DNA of 64,000 bases from Tribonema minus (taxonomy: Eukaryota; Sar; Xanthophyceae; Tribonematales; Tribonemataceae). The position numbers and the translations under genes are program-made. The stretch is taken from assembly GCA_017506865.1 (NCBI GenBank), contig JAFCMP010000434.1, positions 186,001 through 250,000 of the forward strand. Reading direction: 5' to 3'. The notes below the pieces were generated by a model, which was not told where the DNA came from, did no database searches, and saw only the letters and a list, made by a program, of their open reading frames with translations. Positions 43,301 to 53,997 of the stretch are shown one piece after another. Within the stretch, counting starts at the first letter, position 1; every line of letters starts with the position of its first letter.

Positions 43301-46300
43301 ATAAACATCCACCATCTGGGCTTTTTCGCGCCCTGAGCGAGAAATAATAACACGTACTTGAGAGAGGTACACGCCCTATGCTGATCCCGCACCTCTCCCC
43401 CCCACGCCCCACCCCCCCATACCAGCTAGTGAAGCAGGAGCTTATGAGCGTCACCCTGTGCTGATCCCGCACCTGTCCCCCCGCCCCTGACTACCGCCCT
43501 CCCCCCCCCCCCCTTTGTAGCTGGTGAAGCAGGAGAACGCGCTGCTGTGGACGCGCATGCGCACACACTTTGGGCTTGTTGGTGTCAGTGTATGCTCCAG
43601 CACCTCTCCACCCCTCACTCCCCCCCCCCCCCCCCCCCTTAACCCCCCTCCCCCCCCCCCCCCATCACAGCTGGTGAAGCAGGAGAACGCGCTGCTGTGG
43701 ACGCGCATGCGCACGCACTCGGCCGACCAGAAGCAGATGCAGACCAAGATGCACAAGATCCTGTACTGCATGTACGAGATGTACGTGGCGGCAGGCGGCA
43801 ACGTGAGTGCGCATGCATACATACCCTGATTGCGCATACCTACCTACCTTGGTAGAATGTCAGTGCCCAGCATGCTCACTACACAAGATGTGCGTTGCGG
43901 CTGGCAGCAACGTGAGTGTGCATGCGTAAATACCCCGATAGCGTGTACCTACCTACCTTGGACATCAGTGCTCAGCATGCTTACGTGGCAGCCGGCGACA
44001 AAGTGAGTGTGTGCATATGTTCATGATTAATAGAGCGTACCTACCTACCTTGGATGTCAGTGCTCATCACGCTGCAGTGAACTTCAGCGGGCCCTCTCTC
44101 TTCAAAGCCTTGAGCAGGGGGGGGGGAAGCTGTTGTCGCCTTTCTCAGCGATTACAATGTGTGCGCATACCTGCGCACATCCGGAGCGAGATGAGAAACG
44201 CAGGCTTGCTTTGAGCATTGAGAGGTGTCTGCAGCGGGGCTGGGCCTCAGGATTACGATTAGGGTACAGTAGGGTTAGGGGTAGGGTTAGGGCTACTTCT
44301 GCAGCAATGACAGGAGGGCTGCCTGGCTTGCTCGTCGCTCTCTCTCAGCTGCAGCGTCGACTCGGGACTTGCGACTCATGACTCTCATGCACAGGTCATC
44401 ACACTGCTCAACACCAGTGCCTGCACTGTGGCTACCGTGTCAAGTGATGTGGCCGTTTCGTCGCTGTGAGGTGCATTGCTTGCTTGCCTTGCACCCCGGC
44501 GGCACGGCAAGGTGTTGCCTGCCTGCCTGCTGCGTATTGTTCACAACATCAAAAGCTGGCGAGTCAACGCAGCAGAAGATCACCCCCCCATCGCCAGCTG
44601 ACTTATCAGTTGCAGTACATAATGTGAATCACGCATGCTCTCCTTTGGCATAGCGTAGTTGGCTGCAACCAGAATGCAAGCCCCGCCCCTGCACGGCGTC
44701 TCACAAGCTGCACACGTCTGTATGTACTCAATGTGTACCAGTGCGCACTCCATGCGCACTCTGTGTGTACACCGCGCGTCACACACCGCTCACTCCCCCT
44801 GCCCCCCCCCCGCTCCCCCCCCCCTCCCCCCCCCCCCCCCCCCCCCGCAGCCCCAGTCCCATCTCGGCGGACTCCTCACGGACCCCTCCATGGCCACCTC
44901 CTTTTTGCCCTCGAGCTCCGTCGAAGACGTAACCGACGATCCGCTGTCGAGCGCTGCTGCCGCTGCCTCCAGCGCGCTCGCCAGCTTGCAGTTGAAGCGG
45001 CTGAACGCGGCGACATCGGTGGCGGCAGGCAGCGGCGGCGGCGGCGGCAGCAGCGGCGGCGGCGGCGGCGGCGGCGGCGCAGGGGGGGATGGGGGGGGGA
45101 TCATGACCAACCTGTCTTTTCCGGGCCTGCACAATCTGGGGTCGATGAGCGGAGATATGGACTTCAGCGCGTTCAAGGCGAACCTGCAGCGGCTGGGCAT
45201 GGACATGGCGCCGCAGCTCGGGCGGCAGGTATGTATCATACTTATCTTGGAATAAAAAGTGAAACTGTCGTTCTGGGCATGGACATGGCGCCGCAGCTCG
45301 CGCGGCAGGTATGTATGTTTATCCTTGAATTAAATAGTGAAACTGTCGTTCGTTCCTCCCCTTTTGAGCACCTGCGCGCATCCGCAAATGGCCGAGCACA
45401 GAAAGCTGCCACATCCGTGGCAATGTCGTGCCGCTAGTGCTTCGATGCGATGCTGCGTGGTGGTAGAAGCTTGAGGTTGGGTTAGGGTTAGGGTTAGGGT
45501 CTGTGCGCACGGTGCGTCCCGAAGCGCGTGTAGGCATGACTTGAAGTTGAAGTCAAAGTGCACTGGGCGATGGATTACGTGAACTTGAACTTAGGGGACT
45601 TCGAGGCGCGCTCCCGGATGCTCGCGGCAGGTGCACACAAGCGAAGGTGTTCCGCAAAAAGGATACATGACTGCAGTCGCAGTGTATTTGGACAGTCCGC
45701 ATGAGGCTGGAGTGCATGCACAGCACGCCCCTGAGCACACGCGCGCGATTTGGAACTGAAGTGCACGACGAGACCTCTCCCTCTGACCGTCGCAAGACTC
45801 CCCCCACTCACAACCTCTATCACCGACTCCCTCTATGCGCAGGGCTCCTTCACCGAGGCGCTGCTGCCGCCGCCGACGGAAGACGACAACTTCAACATGC
45901 ATTCCGGCAACTTCAACGCGCAGCCCAGCGGCGGCGGCAGCGGATCGCTGCTGCTGGAGAACGGCATCAAGAATGCTCAGCAGGGGGGTCCCTCAGATCC
46001 CCCGCTGGGCCCCATGGCGAACCCTGCGGGGGCGGTGGTTGGGGGCGGCGCGCTGAGCCGTGGCGAGTCTATGGACTGGGCGCGGCACCTGCGCGTGCCG
46101 TGGGGGGGGGGAGGGGCGGCGGGAGGGGGGGAGGGGGACGCGGCGCCGGCGGCGAAGCGCGCGCGCACGGAGGTGAGGGGTCGCGCTTGTTTTTGAAGTC
46201 TGATGAGGTTTTGGCGCGCCGTGAAAAGGAATGTCGGCGTTCTTCGTACGCGTTGTATGCGTTGTTGCTCTGTTGCATGACGACAGTTGTTCTGAGGTTT

Positions 46301-48323
46301 GCGGTTTGCATTGGCAGTGGGCAGCGCGGGAGGAAGCGAGGGGGTGAGGGGGGGGATGAGAGGGGGATACCGTGTCGATGAAGGGCATCTATCTGGATGT
46401 GCAGCGGCTTCAAGCCGGCTTTGTGTGTCACAAAGTAGTCACCTGCTGAGCATTGATGTGTTGATGTCTCACTTGACAAGCCCCTGACGCTCGTTCGTGC
46501 GTGGATGTTAATGTGCGCACCACGCCGCCGCCGCCAGCAGCATTCAACTGTGGCGCAGCGCTCGACAGCTACAGCGGCACTGCTCGGCAGCAGCAGCAGT
46601 GCATGCCGACGCTTGTACAGTTAGCAGCATCAATCGGGCAGCTACAGCAGCGCTCAGCTGCACCGCGGCAGCGCTCGACGGCAGCAGTGCTCAGCAGCAG
46701 CAGCAGCAGAGCATGCCGACGCTTCTACGTTCAGCAGCACATGAATGCGCTGCCCGCTGCCGTGTCGATGTGAAGTCGTGGCGCATGCGCTGCCGCTACC
46801 CGCATTGCGGCGACGTCGCGCTCGGCGGCGGCAGCAGCGGCGCGGCAGCGCTCCACAGCAGCAGATGCGCACGCTGACGCAGCTGTTACCAGCGCCAACT
46901 CTTAACGCATGCCCACGCACTGCGACGCTGCAGGGAGGCGAGGCCGGCCTCGGCGGCGATGCGGCAGCGCTCCTCGGCAGCAGCAGCGGCAGCGGCGGCG
47001 GCGCGCTGACGCGCACCATGTCGGTGGAGGGCGCGCAGATTGCGGACGCGCTGGGCGCGCTGGAGAGTGACGAGGCGAACACGCTGACCAAGATCGACAG
47101 CCTGGGGTATCAGCTGCTCAGCGAGATGATCGAGGTGAGCGCTGGGATCAGGGTATGTATGAGCGGATCACGGTGTGCGTAGTCTTATTAAGCTCAGGGG
47201 TATACACTGTGCTATTTGGAGTTAGTGCTCAAACAAACACGCTGATCGACGGTCTGGGGTATCAGCTGCTCAGCGAGATGATAGAGGTGAGCGCTGACAC
47301 AAAGTTATTCTGAATGGCGAGATGCGCTAGGACCATAGTGTATATGAGCGGATCAAGGTATGCGTAGTCTTATTTAGCTCAGAGGTGTACAGTGTGCTTT
47401 TTTGGAGGTGGTGGTCAAACAAGCACGCTGAATCGACGAGATGCACGAGCGGAGCAAGGCGCGCGTGGCGAGCGTGCAGATGTACAGCGTGGGTTCGTGG
47501 GGCCCAGCGTTGACAGCACAGACTGTGAGGCGAGCGTTGACACAAGCTGCCGCTGCGAGCGAAGAGCTGCACAATCAGACCAAGCGTGCGCGTCCATATG
47601 GCTCACAGTTGTGCAGTGTGGGTTTATGGGTGCCTAGTGATCATAGCAGAGAAGCACGTCGCCAAGAGCGACAGACTGGGTATCGGCGGCCGCTCAGCAA
47701 AATGATTGCGGTGAGCAAGGGTTCCAGGCTTCATGCTGCACTTGAATGCCAAGTGGGTACTGCTGTCATGGTGCATTGAATGAGTTTTTGTCCGCAACCA
47801 TGGGCAGGCACACTTTGATTGCGCTGTTTTCCATCTCCATCATATGCTGTGCGTGAACCGAAGCGGCCCTTACCCTTTCTGCAAGCGCTTCCTAGGGCCT
47901 GCCGTGCAATCACACCGCAGCCACACCCCCTTCCCTTCCCCCCTGTTACAGATGGCCCCTGGCGGTGAGCTCCTGACGCACCTGGACTCGACCCCCTTCT
48001 CCCTCACCTCGCCGTACGGCAGCGGCGGCGATCAGTCCCCCGCCTTTGGGTCCGCAGCGCCGCCGCCGCACACGCCGCTGCCGCACGCGCCGCTAGGCGC
48101 CGCCGCCGCTGCTGCTGCGGGCTATTTTGAAGCCGCCGATGCGGGCGGCGCCGCCGGTGTGGCAGCAGCGCTCGCCACAGCTGGTGACGCGGCGCTGAGT
48201 GCAGCCGATGACGCGGCTGCAGGCGGCGCGGCTGCTGAGGTGGACGGTGGCGCTGCTGCTGCGGCGGCGGCGCCTGCGCCGGACGCTGCTGCCGCGGCGG
48301 CGGCGGTGCCGGCGGCGGAATGA
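40342..48323 (+). CDS. HSF: Heat shock transcription factor, about ten exons
   Basis: Exons: 40342-40601, 40925-40963, 41527-41779, 42320-42610, 43196-43276, 43671-43802, 44851-45228, 45843-46172, 46934-47134 and 47952-48323. The phases agree (two phase-2 junctions at the start, then phase 0) and give 778 residues. The DNA-binding domain is split over three exons: VSAFLSKTFDIF, then NPQFQAEGICGWSAKGDAVI, VLPQYFKHGNFQSFVRQLNM and YNFKK, ending LIKRK. The oligomerisation coiled coil is ELVRLQERQKATEDKLKELD plus LVKQENALLWTRMRTHSADQ. The rest is Gly/Ala/Ser-rich and acidic, as in activation regions. Known role: trimeric activator binding nGAAn heat shock elements. The first exon (MPPRRSTSSSSIASS ... 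GKGAKKQ) is inferred from position and phase. A possible 9-11 base microexon near 41946 and a small exon near 47440 could add residues. Many exon-edge copies lie in its introns. Confidence 0.88.
43309..43350 (+). mobile_element. Short LINE 3'-end fragment in an HSF intron
   Basis: CCACCATCTGGGCTTTTTCG followed by CGCCCTGAGCGAGAAATAATAA is the LINE tail in plus orientation, nearly identical over about 42 bases to the reverse complement of 22664-22705. It starts 33 bases after the donor of HSF exon 5. Confidence 0.82.
43420..43600 (+). repeat. Two upstream copies of HSF exon 6 start with acceptors
   Basis: The exon 6 opening CTGGTGAAGCAGGAGAACGC also appears at 43521 (through CTGTGGACGCGCATGCGCAC with only late divergence) and in short form near 43427 (CTAGTGAAGCAGGAG). 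Each copy has its own C-rich tract; the 43521 copy has a TAG acceptor. The genuine exon starts at 43671. Confidence 0.92.
43870..44060 (+). repeat. Two downstream copies of HSF exon 6 end with donors
   Basis: GTGGCGGCAGGCGGCAACGT followed by GAGTG at the genuine junction (43785-43808) is echoed by GTTGCGGCTGGCAGCAACGT followed by GAGTG near 43896 and GTGGCAGCCGGCGACAAAGT followed by GAGTG near 43986. All three are followed by TACCTACCTACCTTGG and CAGTGC[C/T]CA. Confidence 0.9.
44255..44295 (+). repeat. Degenerate TTAGGG tract in HSF intron 6
   Basis: The stretch ATTAGGGTACAGTAGGGTTA, then GGGGTAGGGTTAGGGCT, is an imperfect telomere-type run. Confidence 0.75.
45270..45320 (+). repeat. Downstream copy of HSF exon 7 end
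   Basis: CTGGGCATGGACATGGCGCC, then GCAGCTCGCGCGGCAGGTAT, repeats the genuine exon end at 45193-45232 with one change, GGG to CGC. The downstream intron stretch (TTGAAT[T]AAATAGTGAAACTGTCG) is duplicated as well. Confidence 0.93.
45477..45500 (+). repeat. TTAGGG tract in HSF intron 7
   Basis: Three to four TTAGGG units in succession, sense to the gene. Confidence 0.88.
47225..47720 (+). repeat. Downstream copies of HSF exon 9 end with donors
   Basis: The exon end (AACACGCTGACCAAGATCGA, then CAGCCTGGGGTATCAGCTGC, then AGCGAGATGATCGAGGTGAG) is repeated near 47237-47300 with few changes. It recurs near 47645-47712 in decayed form (GTCGCCAAGAGCGACAGACT, then CTCAGCAAAATGATTGCGGTGAG). The pair 47430-47510 and 47560-47635 also resemble each other (GAGATGCACGAGCGGAGCAA against GAGCTGCACAATCAGACCAA) and may derive from another small exon. 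Confidence 0.85.
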
Positions 48324-49185
48324 CGTGCTGCGCGCGTGAGCGCTCCCTCGTGGTCGCGGTGGCGCTCACAAGCTCACAACCCGCCGCTGTCCCCCGGCTG
48401 TGTGGTTTTGAGGGGCAGCGGGGGGGGGGGGGAGGCTATTCACTGGGAGACTGCGAGCCCCCCGCCCACTTCTTACCACTTCGCTCTTGCGGCACTGCAG
48501 CTGTGCGCACTGTGTCGCAGGACCGCCATCCTGGGTGTCAGCACCCGCACCACACAACGGAGGCGGCAGTAATCTTGAACCAGCCATTCAGGCACGCACT
48601 CTTGCAGGACGTCTTGTCGACTGTCCTTGCGGCGCTGCCGCGGCGCGCCCCCTGTGTTCGTCGAGCGCTGCAACAGCGCGCTGCTGCTGCGCGCCGTCGG
48701 CGGCATACACGCACGCCTGCACTCGCTTCCTTGCAGCTCTCCAGTTTGAGTTTTGAAACTGATGTGAATGGTGACTCTATGCTCTGACAGTGTCTTCTCA
48801 TGTGTGTTTTGCGCGCTCGCTGCTGTGTCGGGCGCGTGCGTGGTGTGGAACATAGTTTCAAAATGACATAACGCCGTACGATGCGGTCAGATGCGCCAAG
48901 CATTGGTCTACATGCGTAGCGGTGCGCTTCTGATGCCACACTGAGCAGCATCCTCGTGGTAAAAGCACGGTTGAGAATGCAGCGTTGACATGTCTGTGCA
49001 CCTAATACATAGTGCTTGCTTTATCAGGAGCAGCCCTGATGAGTGCAGCGCATGTTGTGGGCGCGCCCACCGCAGCTTCAACGGTCATTCCTGAATGTGT
49101 AATCAGTGCACGGTCGAGGCCACCCAGCGTGGTACATCATCACGCCTTCACAGCCAGAAGCGTCGCAAATCAGCTGCAAGGCTGA
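48324..49185. other. Intergenic region between HSF and cyclin
   Basis: No supported exon. It should hold the HSF 3' region and cyclin promoter. A G run at 48420-48433 and a CGCGCTGCTGCTGCGCGC hairpin-like stretch near 48677 are visible but not assigned. Confidence 0.4.
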
Positions 49186-50013
49186 ATGCGAGAACGCTGT
49201 TTGCAGTGTGCTACTTTGACATTATGTAGCCCAGATGCACGTGTAGGTATACCTATGAGTATGAGTCTTACACAATCAGTCACTCTGTACGTTTACTCGT
49301 ACGTATGGAACCCGTTCGCGCTCAAATTGAACTTGTGTGGAGAGGCGGCGGCTACCCTCGATGCGGCCGTCGCAGGGCCGCATAGCCAGGGCTGCTACCA
49401 GCATAGTATGACACCCATGAATATACCGGCATGCAGCACAGGCGCTTGCCGCAACAGGGTCGAGGCATCCGAGCGCGGCAAGAATTCGTATTTGAAAGAG
49501 GCCTCCCTCTACCGCGCTGCACCCTTCTGCGAGCCACCGTCGATGAAGCCAATTCGGGACCGAGAGCAGCATGACAGCATGTCCAAATTTGATAATGCAG
49601 CCTCTTGCTCGCTCAGAAAGCTTTCGAACAGGCCAAAGAACAGCTGCGGCTGCAGGGCTGAAGTGGACGAGGAAGATTTTAGCTGCAGCTTTCAGCAGCG
49701 GCAACAGCAGCAGCAGCAGCAGCAGCAGTCGCTGATTGCGGCAGCAGCAATGTCAACGCGGTCGCCGTCACGAGCTCCCTTAGTGACCGTGGCAGACGCA
49801 GCCGCATCCGACGCAGCTGCGGCAGCACCTGCCAAGCCACAAGCATCAACGCCAGGATCCGTGTCGCCAGCGAGGCCCGAAGCAGCGGTCAATGCAGTGC
49901 AGCCATCGCCTGCGTTTGCACAGCCTGGAGTAAGCAAAGACACAACACCATTGCCACCAGCACAGCAGCCCGAACCACCTTCACCACCGCCACCATGCAG
50001 CGCTGGCGATGCC

Positions 50014-50056
<43 letters not shown>

Positions 50057-51969
50057 CAAATCCGGGCTGCGCGTCGCCGCCCCACAAACGCTGCCGCAAC
50101 GCCTCCCCGCCGCCGCCGCAGCCGCCGCCGCCTCTCCCCTCAGCACAAACAACGGAGCCGCCGCTGCCGGCGGGCTTGCACGACATCGATGCCGAGGAGC
50201 GCGATGACGCGCAGCTCTGCAGCGAGTACCAGGATGAGCGGCTGCGCTGGCTGCGGGAGCTCGAGCGCCGCGCGCGGTACCGCGTCGGGGCGGGGGACAT
50301 GGCGGCGCGGCAGGGGGGGGGGGCTGTGGGGGGCGGCGAGGGGGAGGGGGCGCAGGGAGGGGGTGCGGCGGGGAGGGGGGGGGTAATTGGTCCTGCGGAG
50401 AGGGCGCTGCTGGTGGACTGGATGACGGGGCGCGCGTACGATTGCGGACTGCAGCAGGCGACGCTGCACAGCGCGGTCAGCCTGCTGGACAGGTGAGACG
50501 ACGCATCAATCATGTTACCTTCTATTACCCCAACCGTAACCATAGGTCTGGGGTCGCTCAGACTCTCTGGGAAGTGCAACAGCACATATGCAGAGGGTGT
50601 CAGCGCCAACCCCAAGTCTGGGAAGTGTAAGCGCGAATATGCGGAGGGCGTCAGCGCCGTCGTGAGGTTTGACGTCTGCCATACTTTTGAGCATAGAGTT
50701 ACGTGCCGTGCCGCACACCTGTGGAGGGCGCCGTACTGCCGCTCGCGCCGCGATGCTGTGAGTGCACTGGGTCCCCAACGAGGCAGCACGGCCGGCTGCC
50801 AGTCTAGATGCGCATCGGCAGCCCCACTTCTGATGGTGTGCGCAGCTACACACGGCTGCTACTGGCACGGTCTCCGTCTGCCGCTTGTCAGCAGCGATGG
50901 CTGCACGAGCGGTGCCACTCAGTGCCCTGCTCGACCAGCAGAGTCGCGCCGTGCTGAGCTCATGTAGTTGGGTGGATCAATTCGAAGCACTGACGCACAG
51001 TCCCACGCGGCAAGCACATGCCGACCATTCCATTCACTTTTTATCTCACGTTTTCGCTCTCTGCGCAAGCTCCATTGCGTCCATGCACGCGCGTGTCAAT
51101 CAGCCTCTAGCACAACCGCCTGAACAAGTATCACGCAAGCTGTGCGTCGACGGTCATCGCCCCTTTTTCCTCATGTGCCGATCCCCCACCGCACGGCGCG
51201 CAGGGGCCTGGCGGCGGTGCGCATCGGCGACGCGCTGGAGGGCGAGGCCTTCGCCGCAGCAGCGCTCCACGCTGCCGCCAAGCTCTACGAGCCGAGCGAC
51301 ACCGCCGCCGCCGCCGCCACCGCCGCCGCCACCGGCAACTGCACTCTTAACTCTGCAGCGCGGCCGCCGCTGCGCGTACTGCGGCGCGGCCTGCACGCCG
51401 ACGCGACGCCGGCGCGCATCGCCGCCGCGGAGCTGAAGCTGGCGGCGGCGCTCGGCTTCGCGCTGCACGCGCCCACCGCGGCGGCGTTCCTGCCGCGCTA
51501 CCTCGCCGCCGCGGGCGCGCCGCCGGGGTCGCGCGCCGCGGCGCTCGCCGCGTATCTGATCGACCTCTCGCTCACGACGACGGAGACGTTGCGTTTCCTG
51601 CCGTCGCGCGTCGCGGCGGCGGCGGCGGCGCTGGCGGCGGCGACGCTGCAGCCGCGGCCGGCGCCGCATGTGCAGGCGCAGTGGCGGCAGCAGCGGCCGC
51701 CGCCGCAGCAGCGGCAGCAGCGGCGGCAGCAGCAGCAGCTGGCGGTGTGGTCGCGCACGCTGGCGCACGTCGCCGGCGGCGTCTCCGCAGCAGCGCTCGG
51801 CAAGGCTGCGCGCCACCTGGCGGCGCTGCAGCGCGGCGGCTGCGACGCGCGCGCGGCGGCGACGCGGCATCTGTGGCGGCGGCACGGCGGCGCGGCGGCG
51901 TGGGCGGCGGCGGTGGTGGCGCTGAGCGACGAGGAGGTGGAGGCGGCGCTGCTGCGCTGCGCCTGCTGA
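49186..51969 (+). CDS. Cyclin A/B-type protein, two exons
   Basis: Exons: 49186-50492 and 51204-51969, joined within an Arg codon (AG|G), giving 690 residues with this start. The disordered N-terminus has a poly-Gln run, poly-Ala runs and Pro-rich stretches. The cyclin signature follows: DAEERDDAQLCSEYQDERLR, then the core AERALLVDWMTGRAYDCGLQ ... LHSAVSLLDR. Exon 2 completes the first fold (EGEAFAAAALHAAAKLYEPS) and gives the C-terminal fold (LGFALHAPTAAAFLPRYLAA, AAYLIDLSLTTTETLRFLPS). Known role: regulatory partner of cyclin-dependent kinases in the cell cycle. The first fold lacks the usual FL and KYEE motifs, and Gly/Ala insertions (for example after GAGDMAARQ) enlarge it, so kinase binding is less certain. 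Residues before 49750 are weakly coding-like; the ATG at 49750 (MSTRSPSRAP) is an alternative start. No destruction box is obvious. Confidence 0.78.
50560..50665. repeat. Tandem duplication of about 54 bases in the cyclin intron
   Basis: CTCTGGGAAGTGCAACAGCA, then CATATGCAGAGGGTGTCAGC, is followed by GTCTGGGAAGTGTAAGCGCG, then AATATGCGGAGGGCGTCAGC. No exon sequence is included as far as I can tell. Confidence 0.83.
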
Positions 51970-53997
51970 TGCGCGCTGCTGCCGCTGGAAGAGCGTGGCG
52001 GCAGCGCGGTCTGCTGCTGGTGGTGGTGGTGCTGCTGCTGCTGCTGCTGCCCTGAGTTGCCCCAAGATATGTAAGAGCGGATGCCTCCGCTCGGGGCAAG
52101 CGAAGGATCGTGCGCAGGCTCATTTAAATCAAAGTTGGCCTTGACCCTGCACATTGAGACGATTGACGCCCTGCTGCTGCTGCTGTTGTTGACTGCTACC
52201 ATCGCCGCCGCCGCTGCTACTGCCATGCCCGTCCGTAACGGTGATGCTCATGAATAAAAGGGGAAGTGCGAACGCTGACTGCGCACTGCTTCAGCACTGC
52301 CGTCCGCCTAAATTGCTTGCAGCCTCTGCCAATCACGTCTGCATCTGCCTCCTCACAACTCTGGCTAGCTTCCGGTTCACAGCTCTGGCTAGCTTCCGGC
52401 TCACCAATATTGCAGCAAACATGCGCTGTAAGGCTTTTTGAATATGGCACCAAGGACGTCGAAGGCTTCAAGAACATTCACCAAAAGCAAGATGAAACCC
52501 CGAAGGAATTGACGGTAGCCCATCAACTGTAATGTAACACTTTGGCACATCGTGCGACATGGGGCGAGTCACTCCATACCACATGTATCTCATGATTGCT
52601 TACAATGTCACTCAAGGCAGCACAAACTTTGCAGGGCGCATTCTGCTGAATATGACGCCTGCTCGCAAGCCAGCGAGACCGCTTTGCATTGCTGTCTGAG
52701 TGCGCCTGTGAGGGCAGCGCATTGCTGATATTTCAATCAGCTATGTAGGTACGCGCGTGCATCACACTCTCTCGCCATGTCGGCAAGTTGGTGGGTGATG
52801 TGCATCAGCAAGCCAGGGCAATGGGCGGCAAACGAAGCACAGTACATGCGCAACTGGCTGCACAGCCCGCAATCCATAGCATCATGCAGAGCGCGTGCGA
52901 CAACAGTCATGACCGTCGTTGGCGACAAGCAGCAGCAGCAGCAGCAAGCTATGGCAATGAAACAAGGCAGACACACGAGGAAGTAAACGCAGAGTGCCAC
53001 TCACACCATCGACATGTGTGATGCTGTGTATCTCATTGTCGCAAGAGAGCGGGTACGCGAAGGGGGGGGGGGGACGCGAATGCGCGCTCCCCCCCCTGAT
53101 GGCGGCGGCGTACGAAATGAATACTGTCCGAACTGTTGACGCCACACACGTTGCAATGGAGCCGTGCGTGCGCAAGCTGCGCACGCGTACTTTCTACTCA
53201 CTTACTGTGTACCACCGGGCGAATGAAACAAGAGCTTCAGCTACGCTACTTCCGCCGTCCACCAAAGTGGGCAGGTAGGTATAGGTTTTGCCCCCCCCCC
53301 CCCCCCCCAAACCCCCTCAAACCCTCAAACCGCCGCCACTGTGCGGCGGCACCGACTGAAACCATCCAAAGAGCGCGCGCTGATGTCTACTGTTGGGCGT
53401 GTGTGTTGTGTGTACGTGTGTGCACATACGAGCGGTGCAGCGCTTAAACGCTGCTGCACCAGTGCACTCCCCCCTATGCCCCCCCCCCCCCCCCCCCCCC
53501 CCGCCCCCCCAGTGTGTCAGGGGGGCGCCTATATTTACACTCGATGTCTTGACGGAATGCGGGGCCGGGATTGGCAGGGAAAGGCGGGTACTCCCGCTCC
53601 TCTTCTGGCTGAAGGAAGGGGAGTCATGGATGGTGACCGTGCGGCAAGGAACGGGACCCCATCTGTTGAAGTTGAGATGGAAACGCACGGTGGGCGCTCC
53701 ACTTGCCAGCAACTGCTGCCAAGGCCTGCGCTGTCGACAGTGCACAAGTACGGGGGTAGAAGGCGGGTACGGAATCTCCCTTGCGGCAGCGCTCTATGGC
53801 GATGGCGACGTTGAAAGCGAGCGCACGGCCGTAGGCTGTCCCCCTTGCCCCCCTAGCGGGAGAACCCCCTGGTCCCCCCCCGCCGCGCGCGTTCCGCTGT
53901 AAACCGTGTGTGTCGATCGCCGGCACTGGTATGCGAGAGGGGAGTGCTAACGACGCCCGCAGGGGGGGGCAGCCCACCCCCCCCCCCGGAAATGCGT
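51970..53997. other. Intergenic region between convergent genes
   Basis: Two kilobases with no supported exon between the cyclin stop and the end of the minus-strand gene at 53998. Poly-C tracts lie near 53290-53308 and 53480-53510. A duplicated CAGCTCTGGCTAGCTTCCGG-like block lies near 52360-52402. Confidence 0.45.

Noticed and set aside
47441..47520. Small HSF exon (EMHERSKARVAS) with a GTGCAG donor
   Set aside because: Plausible, but the acceptor is unclear and the phase can be satisfied without it; kept only as a possibility in the HSF entry.
49692..50789. 365-codon open frame on the minus strand opposite the cyclin
   Set aside because: Its poly-Cys, poly-Ser and Gly-rich content mirrors the CAG/GCN repeats of the cyclin exon; no start context or motif.
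51154..52065. 303-codon Arg/Ala-rich open frame on the minus strand
   Set aside because: It is the complement of the Ala-rich cyclin exon 2; composition is that of a shadow frame.
52492..52510. GAAGGAATTGACGG, resembling the conserved small-subunit rRNA stretch around universal position 926
   Set aside because: Only about 13 bases match and the flanks do not follow rRNA sequence; probably chance or a tiny fragment.
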